Positions 50,436 through 59,214 of a stretch of DNA of 64,000 nucleotides are shown one piece after another (position 1 is the first letter of the stretch; each line of letters begins with the position of its first letter). Made by a program: the position numbers and the translations under genes. The stretch is taken from assembly GCA_015075405.1 (NCBI GenBank), contig JABTUK010000003.1, positions 1,488,001 to 1,552,000 on the forward strand, in the 5' to 3' direction. The notes beneath the pieces are model-generated. The model saw only the letters and a program-made list of their open reading frames with translations, did not search any database and was not told the DNA's origin. The stretch is from Anaerolineales bacterium (lineage in GTDB: Bacteria > Chloroflexota > Anaerolineae > 4572-78 > J111).

Positions 50436-52468
50436 TATTCAAGGAGTTGGTTAAGCAGATAGATAGAATTGCCGAAAATTGGCCTGCGCTGCCACACTGG
50501 CTCGATGAACAAATTGTGGCCTGGGCCAATTTGCATGGTTGGGATGCTTCAGAAAAAGAATGTCAACGCTTACTGATGCATCAAGCCTTATTCAACTCTG
50601 TGATTCAACAGCTAGTGCCTAACCTTAAACGTAGCGTGTTTGCTGTACCTCTCGATTCGTTAGGCGTAGAAGCGCCTCAAACTCTAATAGATGTCATTCA
50701 AGACACAATTCAGAATTCTCCGGCAACTATGTTCAACTTATGGGGAGAATTTTATAACGCCTTGGTGCCGCAATCGCGTCGTCGTCATATCGGACAGTTT
50801 TGGACGAATGAGTTGATTGCGGAATGGATGATTACCTGGCTCTTGCAATCCCACCCCCATTTTCTCGCCGACGTTGGCTGCGGTTCGGGCAACTTTTTAC
50901 TCAAAGTGGCTGAAAGTTTAACAGGCAATAACGGTCAAACTAAACTGTATGGGAGTGATGTAAGCCCCCTGTTGTTAAATACAACGTTGGCTGCTTTTCT
51001 GAGTCGCTATGGGGTTAACTCGCCACTTATGCCAACCCTGGTCGTTCAAGACTATCTTGAAAATTCACTTCCAGCCAGTGTTGATGCTATAGTTTGCAAT
51101 CCACCCTATACTCGACATCATCACATTGCCCCAAAATTGAAAGATAAACTTCAAGCTTTGTTCAAAACTCAATTTCGTCTCGACGTGTCGCGCCAGGGTA
51201 CGCTGGCGTTCTATTTTTTACTTAAATTAATTGCCGAAATGCCTGATGGGGCACAAGCTGCCGTTATTGTGCCGATGGAAACAGTGGATGCCCGTTATGG
51301 ACGGTCTGCCCGGCAGATTCTATGCCAACACACGACGCTCAATGCTATCATTCATTTTTCTCCTCAAATGAACGCCTTCCGCAAGGTGGATGTGGGCGCT
51401 TCTATTTTATTGTTCAAAAAAGGTTATCAAACAGGAAATCAGGTGCGTCATTTAACCCTCGACGCCTTACCCACCACTGCCGAATTATTATCGTGCTTGG
51501 AGTTAGAACACCCCAAAAAATGTGACCTAACCTTTGGCTCACTCGTTATTCAGCCGCAAGAAGAATTAAGGGAAACCCCCAAGTGGTTCAGTATTGCCAC
51601 CCCTCCCTCATCAGATATGAACTGGGAAAAAAGTGGACGGGTTGTTCGACTCAAAGAATTAGCTAAAGTAGTGCGGGGTATCGCTACCGGGGCTAATACA
51701 TTTTTTGCTTTACCAACTCAGCAAGTTGAGCAATTTTCACTCCAGCCTTATGTAGTGCGAACCTTACAGCGCAACCGCGAGGTTCAAGATATTGTTCTCG
51801 ATGAAGCCCGCTGGCAGGCTCTCTCTGACGAGGGTAAGTGTGTCTGGCTACTCTATTTGAACGGCAGTAACACCGTACAGTCCCCCCCATTATGCAATTA
51901 CCTGGCGCAAGGCGAGGCAGAAGGGTATCATCGGCGCAGTTTGGTCCAGACACGCCGGAAATGGTATATGATGGAGCAACGTGATATTCCGCCGATTTTC
52001 TTCACCATTCTTACTCGAGGCAATCCGCGTTTTATCTTGAATCAGGCCGGGGTTCGCCCTCTGAATATGTTTTCGTTAATCTATCCCAACCGTTACGTAG
52101 AGGAAGCCGGAGCCACAGAACTCCTATGGGCTTTGCTAAATAGTAGTTTCTCGCTGTCTCGTCTCCACTCAGTCAGCCGCACGTATGGAGGCAATACCCT
52201 CAAGGTGGAACCCCGTGAATTGGATAATCTACCCGTGATTAACCCGCTGGCCTTACCCAGCGGTGTTCAGCAAAAAATTAAGGGTTGGATCAACGATTTT
52301 TATTGCCACCGGCAAATACCAGTTTTGTTAGGCCAGATTGATGCCCTGGTTGAAACTCTATTAGTGGCTGAAAGCTCGGTTGAAAGTAAATCACCGTTAC
52401 CTGTACAACTGCGACTCTTACAAACAGAAGCAGACTACGATGAGTCAAATGTACTCAATCCTCCGTAA
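50423..52468 (+). CDS. N6-adenine DNA methyltransferase of a type II system
   Basis: The 681-residue enzyme has the SAM motif FLADVGCGSGNFLLKVAE (motif I) and the catalytic NPPY in AIVCNPPYTRHHHI (motif IV), typical of N6-adenine methyltransferases of the gamma type. The region after 380 is a large target-recognition domain like TaqI/AccI-type enzymes. It overlaps the restriction gene by 13 nt and the following rsmG by 29 nt. The C-terminal residues DYDESNVLNPP are encoded in the rsmG start, so the tail may have changed when the pair was inserted. Protects the host DNA. Confidence 0.88.
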   Translation: MDYLIFKELVKQIDRIAENWPALPHWLDEQIVAWANLHGWDASEKECQRLLMHQALFNSVIQQLVPNLKRSVFAVPLDSLGVEAPQTLIDVIQDTIQNSPATMFNLWGEFYNALVPQSRRRHIGQFWTNELIAEWMITWLLQSHPHFLADVGCGSGNFLLKVAESLTGNNGQTKLYGSDVSPLLLNTTLAAFLSRYGVNSPLMPTLVVQDYLENSLPASVDAIVCNPPYTRHHHIAPKLKDKLQALFKTQFRLDVSRQGTLAFYFLLKLIAEMPDGAQAAVIVPMETVDARYGRSARQILCQHTTLNAIIHFSPQMNAFRKVDVGASILLFKKGYQTGNQVRHLTLDALPTTAELLSCLELEHPKKCDLTFGSLVIQPQEELRETPKWFSIATPPSSDMNWEKSGRVVRLKELAKVVRGIATGANTFFALPTQQVEQFSLQPYVVRTLQRNREVQDIVLDEARWQALSDEGKCVWLLYLNGSNTVQSPPLCNYLAQGEAEGYHRRSLVQTRRKWYMMEQRDIPPIFFTILTRGNPRFILNQAGVRPLNMFSLIYPNRYVEEAGATELLWALLNSSFSLSRLHSVSRTYGGNTLKVEPRELDNLPVINPLALPSGVQQKIKGWINDFYCHRQIPVLLGQIDALVETLLVAESSVESKSPLPVQLRLLQTEADYDESNVLNPP

Positions 52469-53162
52469 CGGCGCCCAACAATTCAACCTGACCCTCACCG
52501 ACGCGCAACTGGCTGCCTTTGAACAGTACAGCCAGGAACTCATTGCCTGGAACCAGCGAGTCAACCTGACCAGCATCACCGCCCCGGACGAAATTGCGGT
52601 CAAGCATTTTCTCGACTCGCTCTCCCTTTACCCGCTTCTGGCCGAACTACCCCCCACCCTGGCCCTGATTGATGTGGGGACCGGCGCAGGATTTCCCGGT
52701 TTGCCGCTCAAACTGGCACTGCCTCAACTGCGGCTGACCCTGCTGGAGTCAACCGGCAAAAAAACGGCTTTTCTGCAACATCTCATCCAGGTTTTGCATT
52801 TGACCGGCGTTGCCATCCTCACCGCCCGCGCCGAAGAAGCGGGCCGCCGGCCAGACCAGCGTGAGCGTTACGATGTGGCCACCGCTCGCGCCGTCGCGGC
52901 GCTGCCGGTGCTGGCCGAATACACCTTGCCCTTTGTCAAGCAGGGTGGATTGGTGATTGTCCAAAAAGGCCAGCACCCGGCGGATGAACTCAAAGCGGCA
53001 GCCAATGCGTTGGGTATCCTGGGAGGGAAGGTCAGCCAGATTTTGCCGGTCACAGTGCCGGGGCTGGACGCGGAACGGCATCTGGTGGTGATCCAAAAAA
53101 TCAAACCAACCCCGCCGCAGTATCCTCGCCGGCCTGGTTTGCCCGCCAAAAAACCCATTTAG
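52440..53162 (+). CDS. rsmG: 16S rRNA (guanine-527-N7) methyltransferase
   Basis: RsmG methylates G527 of 16S rRNA. The ATG at 52440 (MSQMYSILRNGAQQFN) is used; the longer frame from 52380 adds a non-family tail from the methyltransferase gene. Motifs include LIAWNQRVNLTSIT, KHFLDSLSL, the SAM loop DVGTGAGFPGLPLKL and LESTGKKTAFL, and ATARAVAAL. At 240 residues it has a normal size plus a Pro/Lys-rich C-terminus. It overlaps the adenine methyltransferase gene by 29 nt, so it probably depends on that transcript. Confidence 0.93.
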   Translation: MSQMYSILRNGAQQFNLTLTDAQLAAFEQYSQELIAWNQRVNLTSITAPDEIAVKHFLDSLSLYPLLAELPPTLALIDVGTGAGFPGLPLKLALPQLRLTLLESTGKKTAFLQHLIQVLHLTGVAILTARAEEAGRRPDQRERYDVATARAVAALPVLAEYTLPFVKQGGLVIVQKGQHPADELKAAANALGILGGKVSQILPVTVPGLDAERHLVVIQKIKPTPPQYPRRPGLPAKKPI

Positions 53163-53191
53163 GGCCCTGGGAAGAAATAAATATCCAGGCT

Positions 53192-53263
53192 TCGTGAAAC
53201 GTGATACGTGATGCGTGAAGATTATCCAGTTAAAAACCTCACGTTTCACGCATCACGCATCAT
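53192..53263. repeat. CGTGATACGTGATGCGTGAA hairpin repeat
   Basis: Words CGTGAAACGTGATACGTGA (53193-53211) are mirrored by CACGTTTCACGCATCACGC (53240-53258). It lies between rsmG and the GH3 gene. Confidence 0.7.
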
Positions 53264-53317
53264 TGTAGTCAAGCTTTAAATTTCCAGGTCCTTGACTTCA
53301 TCGGGTCAGAACTGCTG

Positions 53318-53346
53318 TTGACGATCCTTTGCATTGGCGGTATACT
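53318..53346 (+). promoter_or_regulatory. Sigma-70 promoter of the GH3 gene
   Basis: TTGACG (53318-53323), a 17-bp spacer and TATACT (53341-53346) lie 32 bp before the GTG at 53378. Confidence 0.6.
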
Positions 53347-53377
53347 TCCGTCAGCGTCAATGATTTAGGGAAACACA

Positions 53378-56317
53378 GTGAGACTGACCCCACTAAAATT
53401 TCAGGCATATATCCTCGTCAGCTTAATTTTTATAATTGCGCTGGGTTTAAACGCCAGCCAGCCGGCCCAGGTGGAGGCTCAGGAAGGCGCCGCTGAGCCT
53501 GACCCGATCATAATTGAAACCATCTTTGCCGCCATGACCCCCGCCGAGCGGGTTGGGCAGTTGTTTATGGTTTCCTTCCAGGGCAACAATGTCGCCCCCG
53601 GCTCGGAAATTGCCGAGTTGATCCAGCGTTATCGAGTGGGTGGGGTTTATATTTCGGCGGAAAATGAGAACTTTATCAATAATCAGGACACGCCTGCCCA
53701 GGTTTTAGCGTTGACCAACGCCTTCCAGGCGTTAGCCCAAACCACCCCGCCGCCCCTGCCGGTTACGGAGAACAGTACCGCCACCCCCGTCGTTACCACC
53801 TCATATACCCCCATGCCTTTATTTATTGCCGTTAACCACGAAGGCGATGGTTTTCCCTACACCCAAATCCGCAACGGCTTGACCAATGTGCCTAACCAGA
53901 TGGCGTTGGGGGCCACCTGGAATCCTGAAAATGCGCGTCTGGTGGGACAGATTGTTGGGCGGGAGTTGGCTCTGTTAGGTGTGAATATGCTCCTCGGCCC
54001 CTCCCTTGATGTGCTGGACAACCCCCGCCCGGAGCAGGGTGGTTTGCTGGGGACCCGTACGTTTGGCGGTCATCCTTTTTGGGTGGGTGAAATGGGCCAG
54101 GCTTACATTCGCGGTATTCACCAGGGTAGCAACGGCCAACTGTTGACCATTGCTAAACACTTTCCCGGTTTTGGCAGCAGCGACCGAGCCATCAACGAGG
54201 GATTGCCCACCATTACCAAATCGCTGGACCAATTGCAGCACAAAGAGTTGCCGCCTTTCTTCCGGGTAACTAATCTTGGCCTCAATGACCCGGACAGTAT
54301 CACTGATGGCCTGATGACCGCCCATGCCCGCTACCAGGGGTTACAGGGTAGTTTGCCCATCAGTTTGGATGCCCGTAACCTGGCCACCATTTTGGCCCTC
54401 AAAGAAATTGCGCCCTGGCGGGAGGCCGGCGGCTTAATTGTCAGCCCACCACTGGGAGCGCCGGCGGCCCTGGAAGGAATTGTCGGCGTGACCCAGGAAA
54501 GTTTTCCGGCCCGGCTGCTGGCGCAGAGCGCATTTTTGGCCGGCAGCGATGTGTTATTTTTGGACAATTTTGCCTTCCGGAATGAAGCGCCCGCGGCTGA
54601 ATTGGCCAATATTCAAAACGCCATTACCTTTTTTCAAGAAAAATATGCTACCGAACCCAATTTCCAGGTAGTAGTAGATAAAGCCGTGCGGCGAATCATT
54701 AAGGCCAAATTAAAAATATACGGCAATAATGTGCTACAAACCCGTGTTCAAATACCCCCTGAAAATTTGAATTTGCTGGGTAATATTTCGCAAGAACTTG
54801 ACCGCATCGCCCGTGAAGGCGTCACACTGATTACGCCGGTGACGCTCCGGGGACCCAACCCGCTGCCCGGCATCCCGCAGCCCGGCGACCAAATCCTTAT
54901 TTTTTCCGACGACCGGCTGGGCCAGGATTGCCCCACCTGCCCAAGTTTTTCTTTTATTCCCCCCACGCGTTTGCAAGAGATTTTGCTTCAACTGTTTGGG
55001 CCGGATGCGACCGGCCAAATTCGGCCGGAGCAGGTTAACAGCCTGGGTTTTTCCTTTATAAAAAATGCGCTTAGCGGCGAGGCTACGCCTGAGAATGAAC
55101 AAACCGAAGAACTGCTGCAAGAGGCTAACTGGATTATTTTTGCCATGCTCGATGTCAACCCCGACGCCAACGCCCAATCCGACGCCGTCAAAGCGCTGCT
55201 CAGAAATCGGATTGACCAGTTACGTAACAAAAATTTAGTCCTGTTTGCCTTTAACGCGCCTTATTTTCTGGATGAAACCGAGATCAGCCAATTGACCGCC
55301 TACTATGGCTTTTACAGCAAAGGCCCGGCTTACCTGGAGGCGGCGGCCCGGCTGTTATTCCAACAGTTTGAGCCGATGGGGGCCGCGCCGGTCAACATTC
55401 CAGCCATTGGCCCGCTTGACCTCAGCCCCGACCCCACCCAAACGATTCAACTTCAGCCGCTGCATAAAATTGGCAAGAATGGCGACCTGACCTCCCTGAC
55501 CGAGCAGAGCCAACCGACCAGCGTGATAGATTTGCAGGTGGGCGAGGGCATCCGTTTTCGGACCAGTGCGATTGTGGATAAAAACGGCCACCCGGTGCCC
55601 GATGGGACGCTGGTAAATTTTCTGCGTTACTATCCCCTGGAAGGGTTGTCGCTGGAGCCGCTGACCGCCCAGACGGTAAGAGGCATTGCCGAGATTCCCA
55701 TTTTCAAAGAGCGGGATACCCCCCTTCAGGTTAAAGCCTCCAGTGAGTTGGCCGTGCAATCCGTCGTGTTTAATATTGGGCCGGGTATCGTCGAAACGCC
55801 GACGCCGACGGCAACGTTTACCCCTTTTCCCACCGACACGCCGACCATCACCCCAACCCCCTCAGCCACCTTCACGCCTACCGCAACCCCCGAACCTTCG
55901 CCCACCCCGACCGTTCCGCCCCCGGTTGTTATTCCGCCGCCGGCCCGGCCGGTCAATGTGGTTGATTTGGTCTACTCATTGTTGGGCATGATTGTCATCG
56001 GGGGGATTGCGTTTACCCTGGGGAGCGACCGGCTGCAATTGGAAGAACGGGTTCGCTCGGCGTTGGTTGCCGTTGCCAGCGGGCTGGTTGGGTATGTGGG
56101 CTATACTATTCTGGCGATGGCTGCGCCCCGAACGGGCTTTTGGGGGACAATCATAGATATCGGCGCGGCCGACCACTGGGTAACGCCGCTGGTCAGCCTT
56201 TTGTTTGCGATTGTGGGAACGATGATTTGGTATTTGAAACCAGGCCGGGTTTTTGGAGCCAGGCGGACGGGTCAAGAAACGCCGCCGGCAGTTACTAAAA
56301 CTGAGGAGGTGATATAG
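53378..56317 (+). CDS. Secreted/membrane glycoside hydrolase family 3 protein
   Basis: The 979-residue protein has an N-terminal signal sequence, then a GH3 N-terminal barrel (about 50-370) with LFIAVNHEGDGFPYTQIRN and the conserved LTIAKHFPGFG. A GH3 C-terminal-like region (about 380-690) follows. A beta domain (about 730-800, with DKNGHPVPDGTLVNFL) and a Pro/Thr-rich linker (PTPTATFTPFPTDTPT...) come next, and the C-terminus has three membrane helices. Beta-N-acetylhexosaminidase-type activity on cell-wall or other glycans is likely; the acid/base is not certain. GTG start with no strong ribosome site. Extracytoplasmic and anchored by its C-terminus. Confidence 0.85.
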   Translation: MRLTPLKFQAYILVSLIFIIALGLNASQPAQVEAQEGAAEPDPIIIETIFAAMTPAERVGQLFMVSFQGNNVAPGSEIAELIQRYRVGGVYISAENENFINNQDTPAQVLALTNAFQALAQTTPPPLPVTENSTATPVVTTSYTPMPLFIAVNHEGDGFPYTQIRNGLTNVPNQMALGATWNPENARLVGQIVGRELALLGVNMLLGPSLDVLDNPRPEQGGLLGTRTFGGHPFWVGEMGQAYIRGIHQGSNGQLLTIAKHFPGFGSSDRAINEGLPTITKSLDQLQHKELPPFFRVTNLGLNDPDSITDGLMTAHARYQGLQGSLPISLDARNLATILALKEIAPWREAGGLIVSPPLGAPAALEGIVGVTQESFPARLLAQSAFLAGSDVLFLDNFAFRNEAPAAELANIQNAITFFQEKYATEPNFQVVVDKAVRRIIKAKLKIYGNNVLQTRVQIPPENLNLLGNISQELDRIAREGVTLITPVTLRGPNPLPGIPQPGDQILIFSDDRLGQDCPTCPSFSFIPPTRLQEILLQLFGPDATGQIRPEQVNSLGFSFIKNALSGEATPENEQTEELLQEANWIIFAMLDVNPDANAQSDAVKALLRNRIDQLRNKNLVLFAFNAPYFLDETEISQLTAYYGFYSKGPAYLEAAARLLFQQFEPMGAAPVNIPAIGPLDLSPDPTQTIQLQPLHKIGKNGDLTSLTEQSQPTSVIDLQVGEGIRFRTSAIVDKNGHPVPDGTLVNFLRYYPLEGLSLEPLTAQTVRGIAEIPIFKERDTPLQVKASSELAVQSVVFNIGPGIVETPTPTATFTPFPTDTPTITPTPSATFTPTATPEPSPTPTVPPPVVIPPPARPVNVVDLVYSLLGMIVIGGIAFTLGSDRLQLEERVRSALVAVASGLVGYVGYTILAMAAPRTGFWGTIIDIGAADHWVTPLVSLLFAIVGTMIWYLKPGRVFGARRTGQETPPAVTKTEEVI

Positions 56318-56330
56318 CAGCCGGTTAGCC

Positions 56331-57371
56331 TCAACGCCTGACTTCACCCACCGGCGGATTTGACTGGCCGGAGGCAATGCCCGAAAAACCGGGGGTAAAG
56401 GTAAGAACAACCGCCAGAGTTAGGAGAGCGGCAATAAGCGCCAGCAGAACCCGGTTGCGCCAAAAGGCAAACCGCCAGCCATTGGTTACTTGCCCGCCCA
56501 TGACAATGGGCGCACCGTCCAAAAGTTCCCGGCGAAACTGCTGGATATTGTCAGGCCGTTCTTCGGGATGCAGGCCCAGGGCGTGCAGAATGGCCTGCTC
56601 CGTTTGGAAGGAAACTTCCGGGTTGATGTCCCGAATGCTCAATGGGACCTGATTTTTGGTGCGGATATAGCGGGTTTTGGCGTCGGGGGGCGGCTCGTTG
56701 GTGAGCAAATGGTATAACGTAGCGCCCAATGAGTAAATATCGGCCCGGGCATCCGTGTAGCCGCTGTCGCCGCCGATTTGTTCCAGCGGTGCATATTGGA
56801 TGGTAGCCCGACCTTGCAGAACGGTTACGGTTCGATTATCATCGGGATGAAGCAGCTTGACCAGGCCAAAGTCCACCAGTTTAATGGTGCCGTTGGGGGT
56901 TAATTTGATGTTTGAGGGCTTGATGTCTCGATGCAGCACCGGAGGGTCCTGGTGGTGCAGATATTCCAGAGCCGTCATCAACTGGTCGGCCCAGGTCAAT
57001 ACTTGTTTTTCGGGGATAAACGTTTGCTTGTGCCGGGTATGCTCGATAATTTCGCGCAGGTCCTGGCCCGGCACAAAGTCCATAACCAGGTAGTCACGGC
57101 CGTTGAAGAAAAAAAAGTCGGATACTTTGGGGAGGTTGGGATGATCCAAACGAGCCAGAACACTGGCCTCGCGGTGAAACGCGGCCTGGGCCTGTTCCTG
57201 GTACTCCTTGGAAGCGATCGGGTCGGGCGTCACTTCCTTAATGGCGCATAACCGTCCTTCCAGGCGTAAATCCTCGGCCCGGTAAATCGCGCCCATCCCG
57301 CCCTGACCAACCAGGTCCAAAATGCGATAGCGCGACCATAGAATGGCGCCAGGGCTTAACAATTCCGACAT
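56331..57371 (-). CDS. Transmembrane Ser/Thr protein kinase
   Basis: The 346-residue protein has a Hanks kinase domain (about 14-275) with LVGQGGMGAIYRAEDL, the ATP lysine in CAIKEVTPD, the catalytic HRD in VLHRDIKPSNIKL and DFG in LVDFGLVKLL. A membrane helix (about 305-330) and a short tail of about 20 residues follow. It resembles the kinase domain of the 21867 gene and may be its relative. Convergent with the GH3 gene. The FHA-winged-helix gene is divergent, 335 bp away. A role in envelope signalling is inferred from the membrane anchor. Confidence 0.92.
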   Translation of the reverse strand: MSELLSPGAILWSRYRILDLVGQGGMGAIYRAEDLRLEGRLCAIKEVTPDPIASKEYQEQAQAAFHREASVLARLDHPNLPKVSDFFFFNGRDYLVMDFVPGQDLREIIEHTRHKQTFIPEKQVLTWADQLMTALEYLHHQDPPVLHRDIKPSNIKLTPNGTIKLVDFGLVKLLHPDDNRTVTVLQGRATIQYAPLEQIGGDSGYTDARADIYSLGATLYHLLTNEPPPDAKTRYIRTKNQVPLSIRDINPEVSFQTEQAILHALGLHPEERPDNIQQFRRELLDGAPIVMGGQVTNGWRFAFWRNRVLLALIAALLTLAVVLTFTPGFSGIASGQSNPPVGEVRR

Positions 57372-57706
57372 GTCTCTTCTTCTCCAAGGTACATAGAAGT
57401 CAGAAGTAGGGAGTAAGGAGTAGGCAGTAGGGGAAGAAGATAGTAGATAGAAGGTGGAAGATAGTAGATTATTCTATCCTCAATCTACTATCCACTATTT
57501 TCTATTTTCTTCCCTTACTCCTTGACTTATTTTACCATAATAATAGCTTAATCATATAAACGGTTTCTGTCAAAAGCCGAAAGTCTCAATATCGCCGGGT
57601 AGCACAGTAGCAGGTTGCAAAATTGCCAGGTACCATCTTTGCCTAAACCCGACCCCCGTCTACTGTCTACCGTCTACCGTCTACTATTTTTCAGGAGGCA
57701 GTTGTA
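57372..57706. repeat. Gap of 335 bp with two short-word hairpin repeats
   Basis: The divergent gap between the kinase and the FHA gene holds a long hairpin repeat (57395-57530). Words AGTAGGGAGTAAGGAGTAGG and AGTAGATAGAAGG are followed by CTACTATCCACTATTTTCT and TTACTCCTTGACTT. A second block at 57599-57690 has GTAGCACAGTAGCAGG and CTACTGTCTACCGTCTACC. TTGACT followed by a weak TAATAA (57522-57545) could be a promoter; no gene is seen. Confidence 0.6.
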
Positions 57707-58363
57707 ATGTCTAACCAAGAAGTGGCCATGCTGTTGGTTCACGAAGGAAATAGTCCCAAAACGCAGTGGCCTCTGGTGAAACGGACCACGATTGTGGGCC
57801 GCGAGGCCGACAGCGATATTCAAATTGATGACCGGCAGGTGTCACGCCGTCATGCCGAAATCACCCAGACCGTCGAGGGGTACACCCTGCGCGACCTGGG
57901 CAGCAAAAATGGCACCTTTTTAAACGGTGAACCGGTAACACAAAAACCCCGGCTGATCCGCAACGGTGATGAGGTGGGCATTGCCCTGTGCGCCAAATTA
58001 ACCTTTGTGGAAGATGAGGCCACCGCGCCGATCATCCTGGATTACAAACACAAACCCTCGCTCAAAATGGATATGTCGGCCAAGCGGGTGTGGGTGATGG
58101 ATAAAGAAATTACCCCACCCCTATCCTTAGCCCAATACAATTTGCTGGAACTTTTGTATAAAAATGCGGGCAATGTAGTTTCGCGGGATCAGGTCATCGC
58201 TGTAGTCTGGTCTGACGAGGAGGCCGAGGGTGTCTCGGAGCAAGCTATTGACGCCCTGGCCCGGCGCTTGCGCGAGCGGATTGCCGAAATTGACGCCGAG
58301 AATAAATATGTTGAAACGGTCAGAGGGCACGGCTTTCGGCTGAATTTGGTTTCCCGGAGTTGA
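57707..58363 (+). CDS. FHA and winged-helix fusion protein
   Basis: The 218-residue protein has an FHA domain (about 10-105) with TTIVGREADSDIQI, DDRQVSRRHAEI, LGSKNGTFLNGEPV and RNGDEVGIAL. A C-terminal OmpR-type winged helix (about 130-215) has LSLAQYNLLELLYKNAG, VVSRDQVIAVVW and RGHGFRLNLV. It has neither receiver nor membrane helix. A phosphothreonine-binding domain fused to a DNA-binding domain suggests control by Ser/Thr phosphorylation in place of Asp phosphorylation. It is divergent from a kinase gene, a likely partner. The fusion is seen directly; the partner is inference. Confidence 0.88.
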   Translation: MSNQEVAMLLVHEGNSPKTQWPLVKRTTIVGREADSDIQIDDRQVSRRHAEITQTVEGYTLRDLGSKNGTFLNGEPVTQKPRLIRNGDEVGIALCAKLTFVEDEATAPIILDYKHKPSLKMDMSAKRVWVMDKEITPPLSLAQYNLLELLYKNAGNVVSRDQVIAVVWSDEEAEGVSEQAIDALARRLRERIAEIDAENKYVETVRGHGFRLNLVSRS

Positions 58364-58377
58364 TTTTACATAAGTTA

Positions 58378-58406
58378 TTGACATATTATCCGAGTTATTG
58401 TATGAT
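58378..58406 (+). promoter_or_regulatory. Sigma-70 promoter of the FtsB-like gene
   Basis: TTGACA (58378-58383), a 17-bp spacer and TATGAT (58401-58406) lie 30 bp before the GTG at 58436. Confidence 0.65.
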
Positions 58407-58435
58407 GGAAAAACAACGCTCGCCCAGGAGTCCTT

Positions 58436-58861
58436 GTGACCAAGAAACGGTCTGCTCCCAAAGCCGCCCTGGCTCAATTTATCGCCATTATTGCCCTGAC
58501 AATTTCTATCTTTTTGATTGTGGATTTTGGCCGGCGGGCTGCGGCTAACTATCGCGTTCAACGTGAAGCTGAGCGGCTAAGCCAGGAAGTTGAACTGGCC
58601 CGCCAGCGTCAGGCCGACCTGCTGGCCCGGCGCAGCTATGTTGCCAGCGACCTGTATGTGGAAGAAGTCGCCCGCCAGGAGCTAAAATGGGCCAGCCCCG
58701 GTGAAACCGTGCTGGTGATTATGCCCACCCCAGAGGTTGTCGCCCCGACGGTCAACCCGGCGGCCGCCAAGGCTTCTCCCCAGCCGATTGTTCAAACCCC
58801 GGCTCAAGCCTGGTGGCATCTTTTTGTGGGACCGTCACCGGCTCAGGTGGTCAGCCAGTAA
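58436..58861 (+). CDS. FtsB/DivIC-like septum formation initiator
   Basis: The 141-residue protein has a short basic N-terminus, one membrane helix (about 12-30), a coiled coil (about 38-68) and the FtsB/DivIC pattern with YVASDLYVEEVARQELKWAS-P-G-E-x-V-x-V-I. It has a GTG start with CAGGAG about 6 nt upstream. DivIC and FtsB join the divisome at the septum with FtsL and FtsQ. The C-terminal tail is Pro/Ala-rich and ends outside the membrane. It is a stand-alone unit and is followed by a hairpin repeat. Confidence 0.85.
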   Translation: MTKKRSAPKAALAQFIAIIALTISIFLIVDFGRRAAANYRVQREAERLSQEVELARQRQADLLARRSYVASDLYVEEVARQELKWASPGETVLVIMPTPEVVAPTVNPAAAKASPQPIVQTPAQAWWHLFVGPSPAQVVSQ

Positions 58862-58957
58862 GAGTTAAGAAATAAGAAATAAGAGTTAAGAAATAAGATT
58901 GTAGGAACAAGTTCTATAAATTTCTAATTTCTTATTTCTTATTTCTAATTCCTTTTT
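58862..58957. repeat. AGAAATA / TATTTCT hairpin repeat
   Basis: Words AAGAAATAAGAAATAAGAG on the left are mirrored by CTAATTTCTTATTTCTTAT on the right. It lies between the FtsB-like gene and the tRNA and may also end the upstream transcript, since TTTTTT follows. Confidence 0.75.
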
Positions 58958-58998
58958 TGACACTACCTGGCTTTTGATTAAAATGTTGAATAAGAAAC

Positions 58999-59071
58999 GC
59001 TGATGTAGCTCAGTGGTTAGAGCACGAAACTCATAATTTCGGGGTCGGTGGTTCAAATCCACCCATCAGCA
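58999..59071 (+). tRNA. tRNA-Met (CAU anticodon, elongator or Ile2 type)
   Basis: The 73-nt sequence folds as a tRNA: acceptor GCTGATG/CATCAGC, D stem GCTC/GAGC, anticodon stem CGAAA/TTTCG around CTCATAA (anticodon CAT) and T stem GGTGG/CCACC with TTCAAAT. The first acceptor pair is G-C, so it is not an initiator tRNA. CAU could also be the lysidine-modified tRNA-Ile. Foreign-looking genes begin just after it, so it is the likely integration site. Confidence 0.95.
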
Positions 59072-59119
59072 CTTGCGGGTTTAGCAGGTTTACCAAATCG
59101 CATAAGCCCATACCTTAAA

Positions 59120-59147
59120 TTTAAGCAACCTTCAAGGTTTGCTTAAA
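59120..59147. repeat. Hairpin TTTAAGCAACC / GGTTTGCTTAAA
   Basis: TTTAAGCAACC (59120-59130) pairs with GGTTTGCTTAAA (59136-59147) with one bulged base and a 5-nt loop. It lies 48 bp after the tRNA. It could be an integrase arm site or a transcript structure; there is no further evidence. Confidence 0.45.
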
Positions 59148-59162
59148 CTAACCAGGTAATAG

Positions 59163-59192
59163 AAAAACCCGCAATTTTCTTGCGGGTTTTTT
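59163..59192 (+). terminator. Rho-independent terminator after the tRNA
   Basis: AAAAACCCGCAA pairs with TTGCGGGTTTTTT. It lies between the tRNA and the first gene of the element and terminates read-through in either direction. Confidence 0.88.
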
Positions 59193-59214
59193 GTTGTTCC
59201 GAAAGTGCTGATGC

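Noticed and set aside
58999..59071. Initiator tRNA
   Set aside because: The acceptor has a normal G1-C72 pair; bacterial initiators have a mismatch there.
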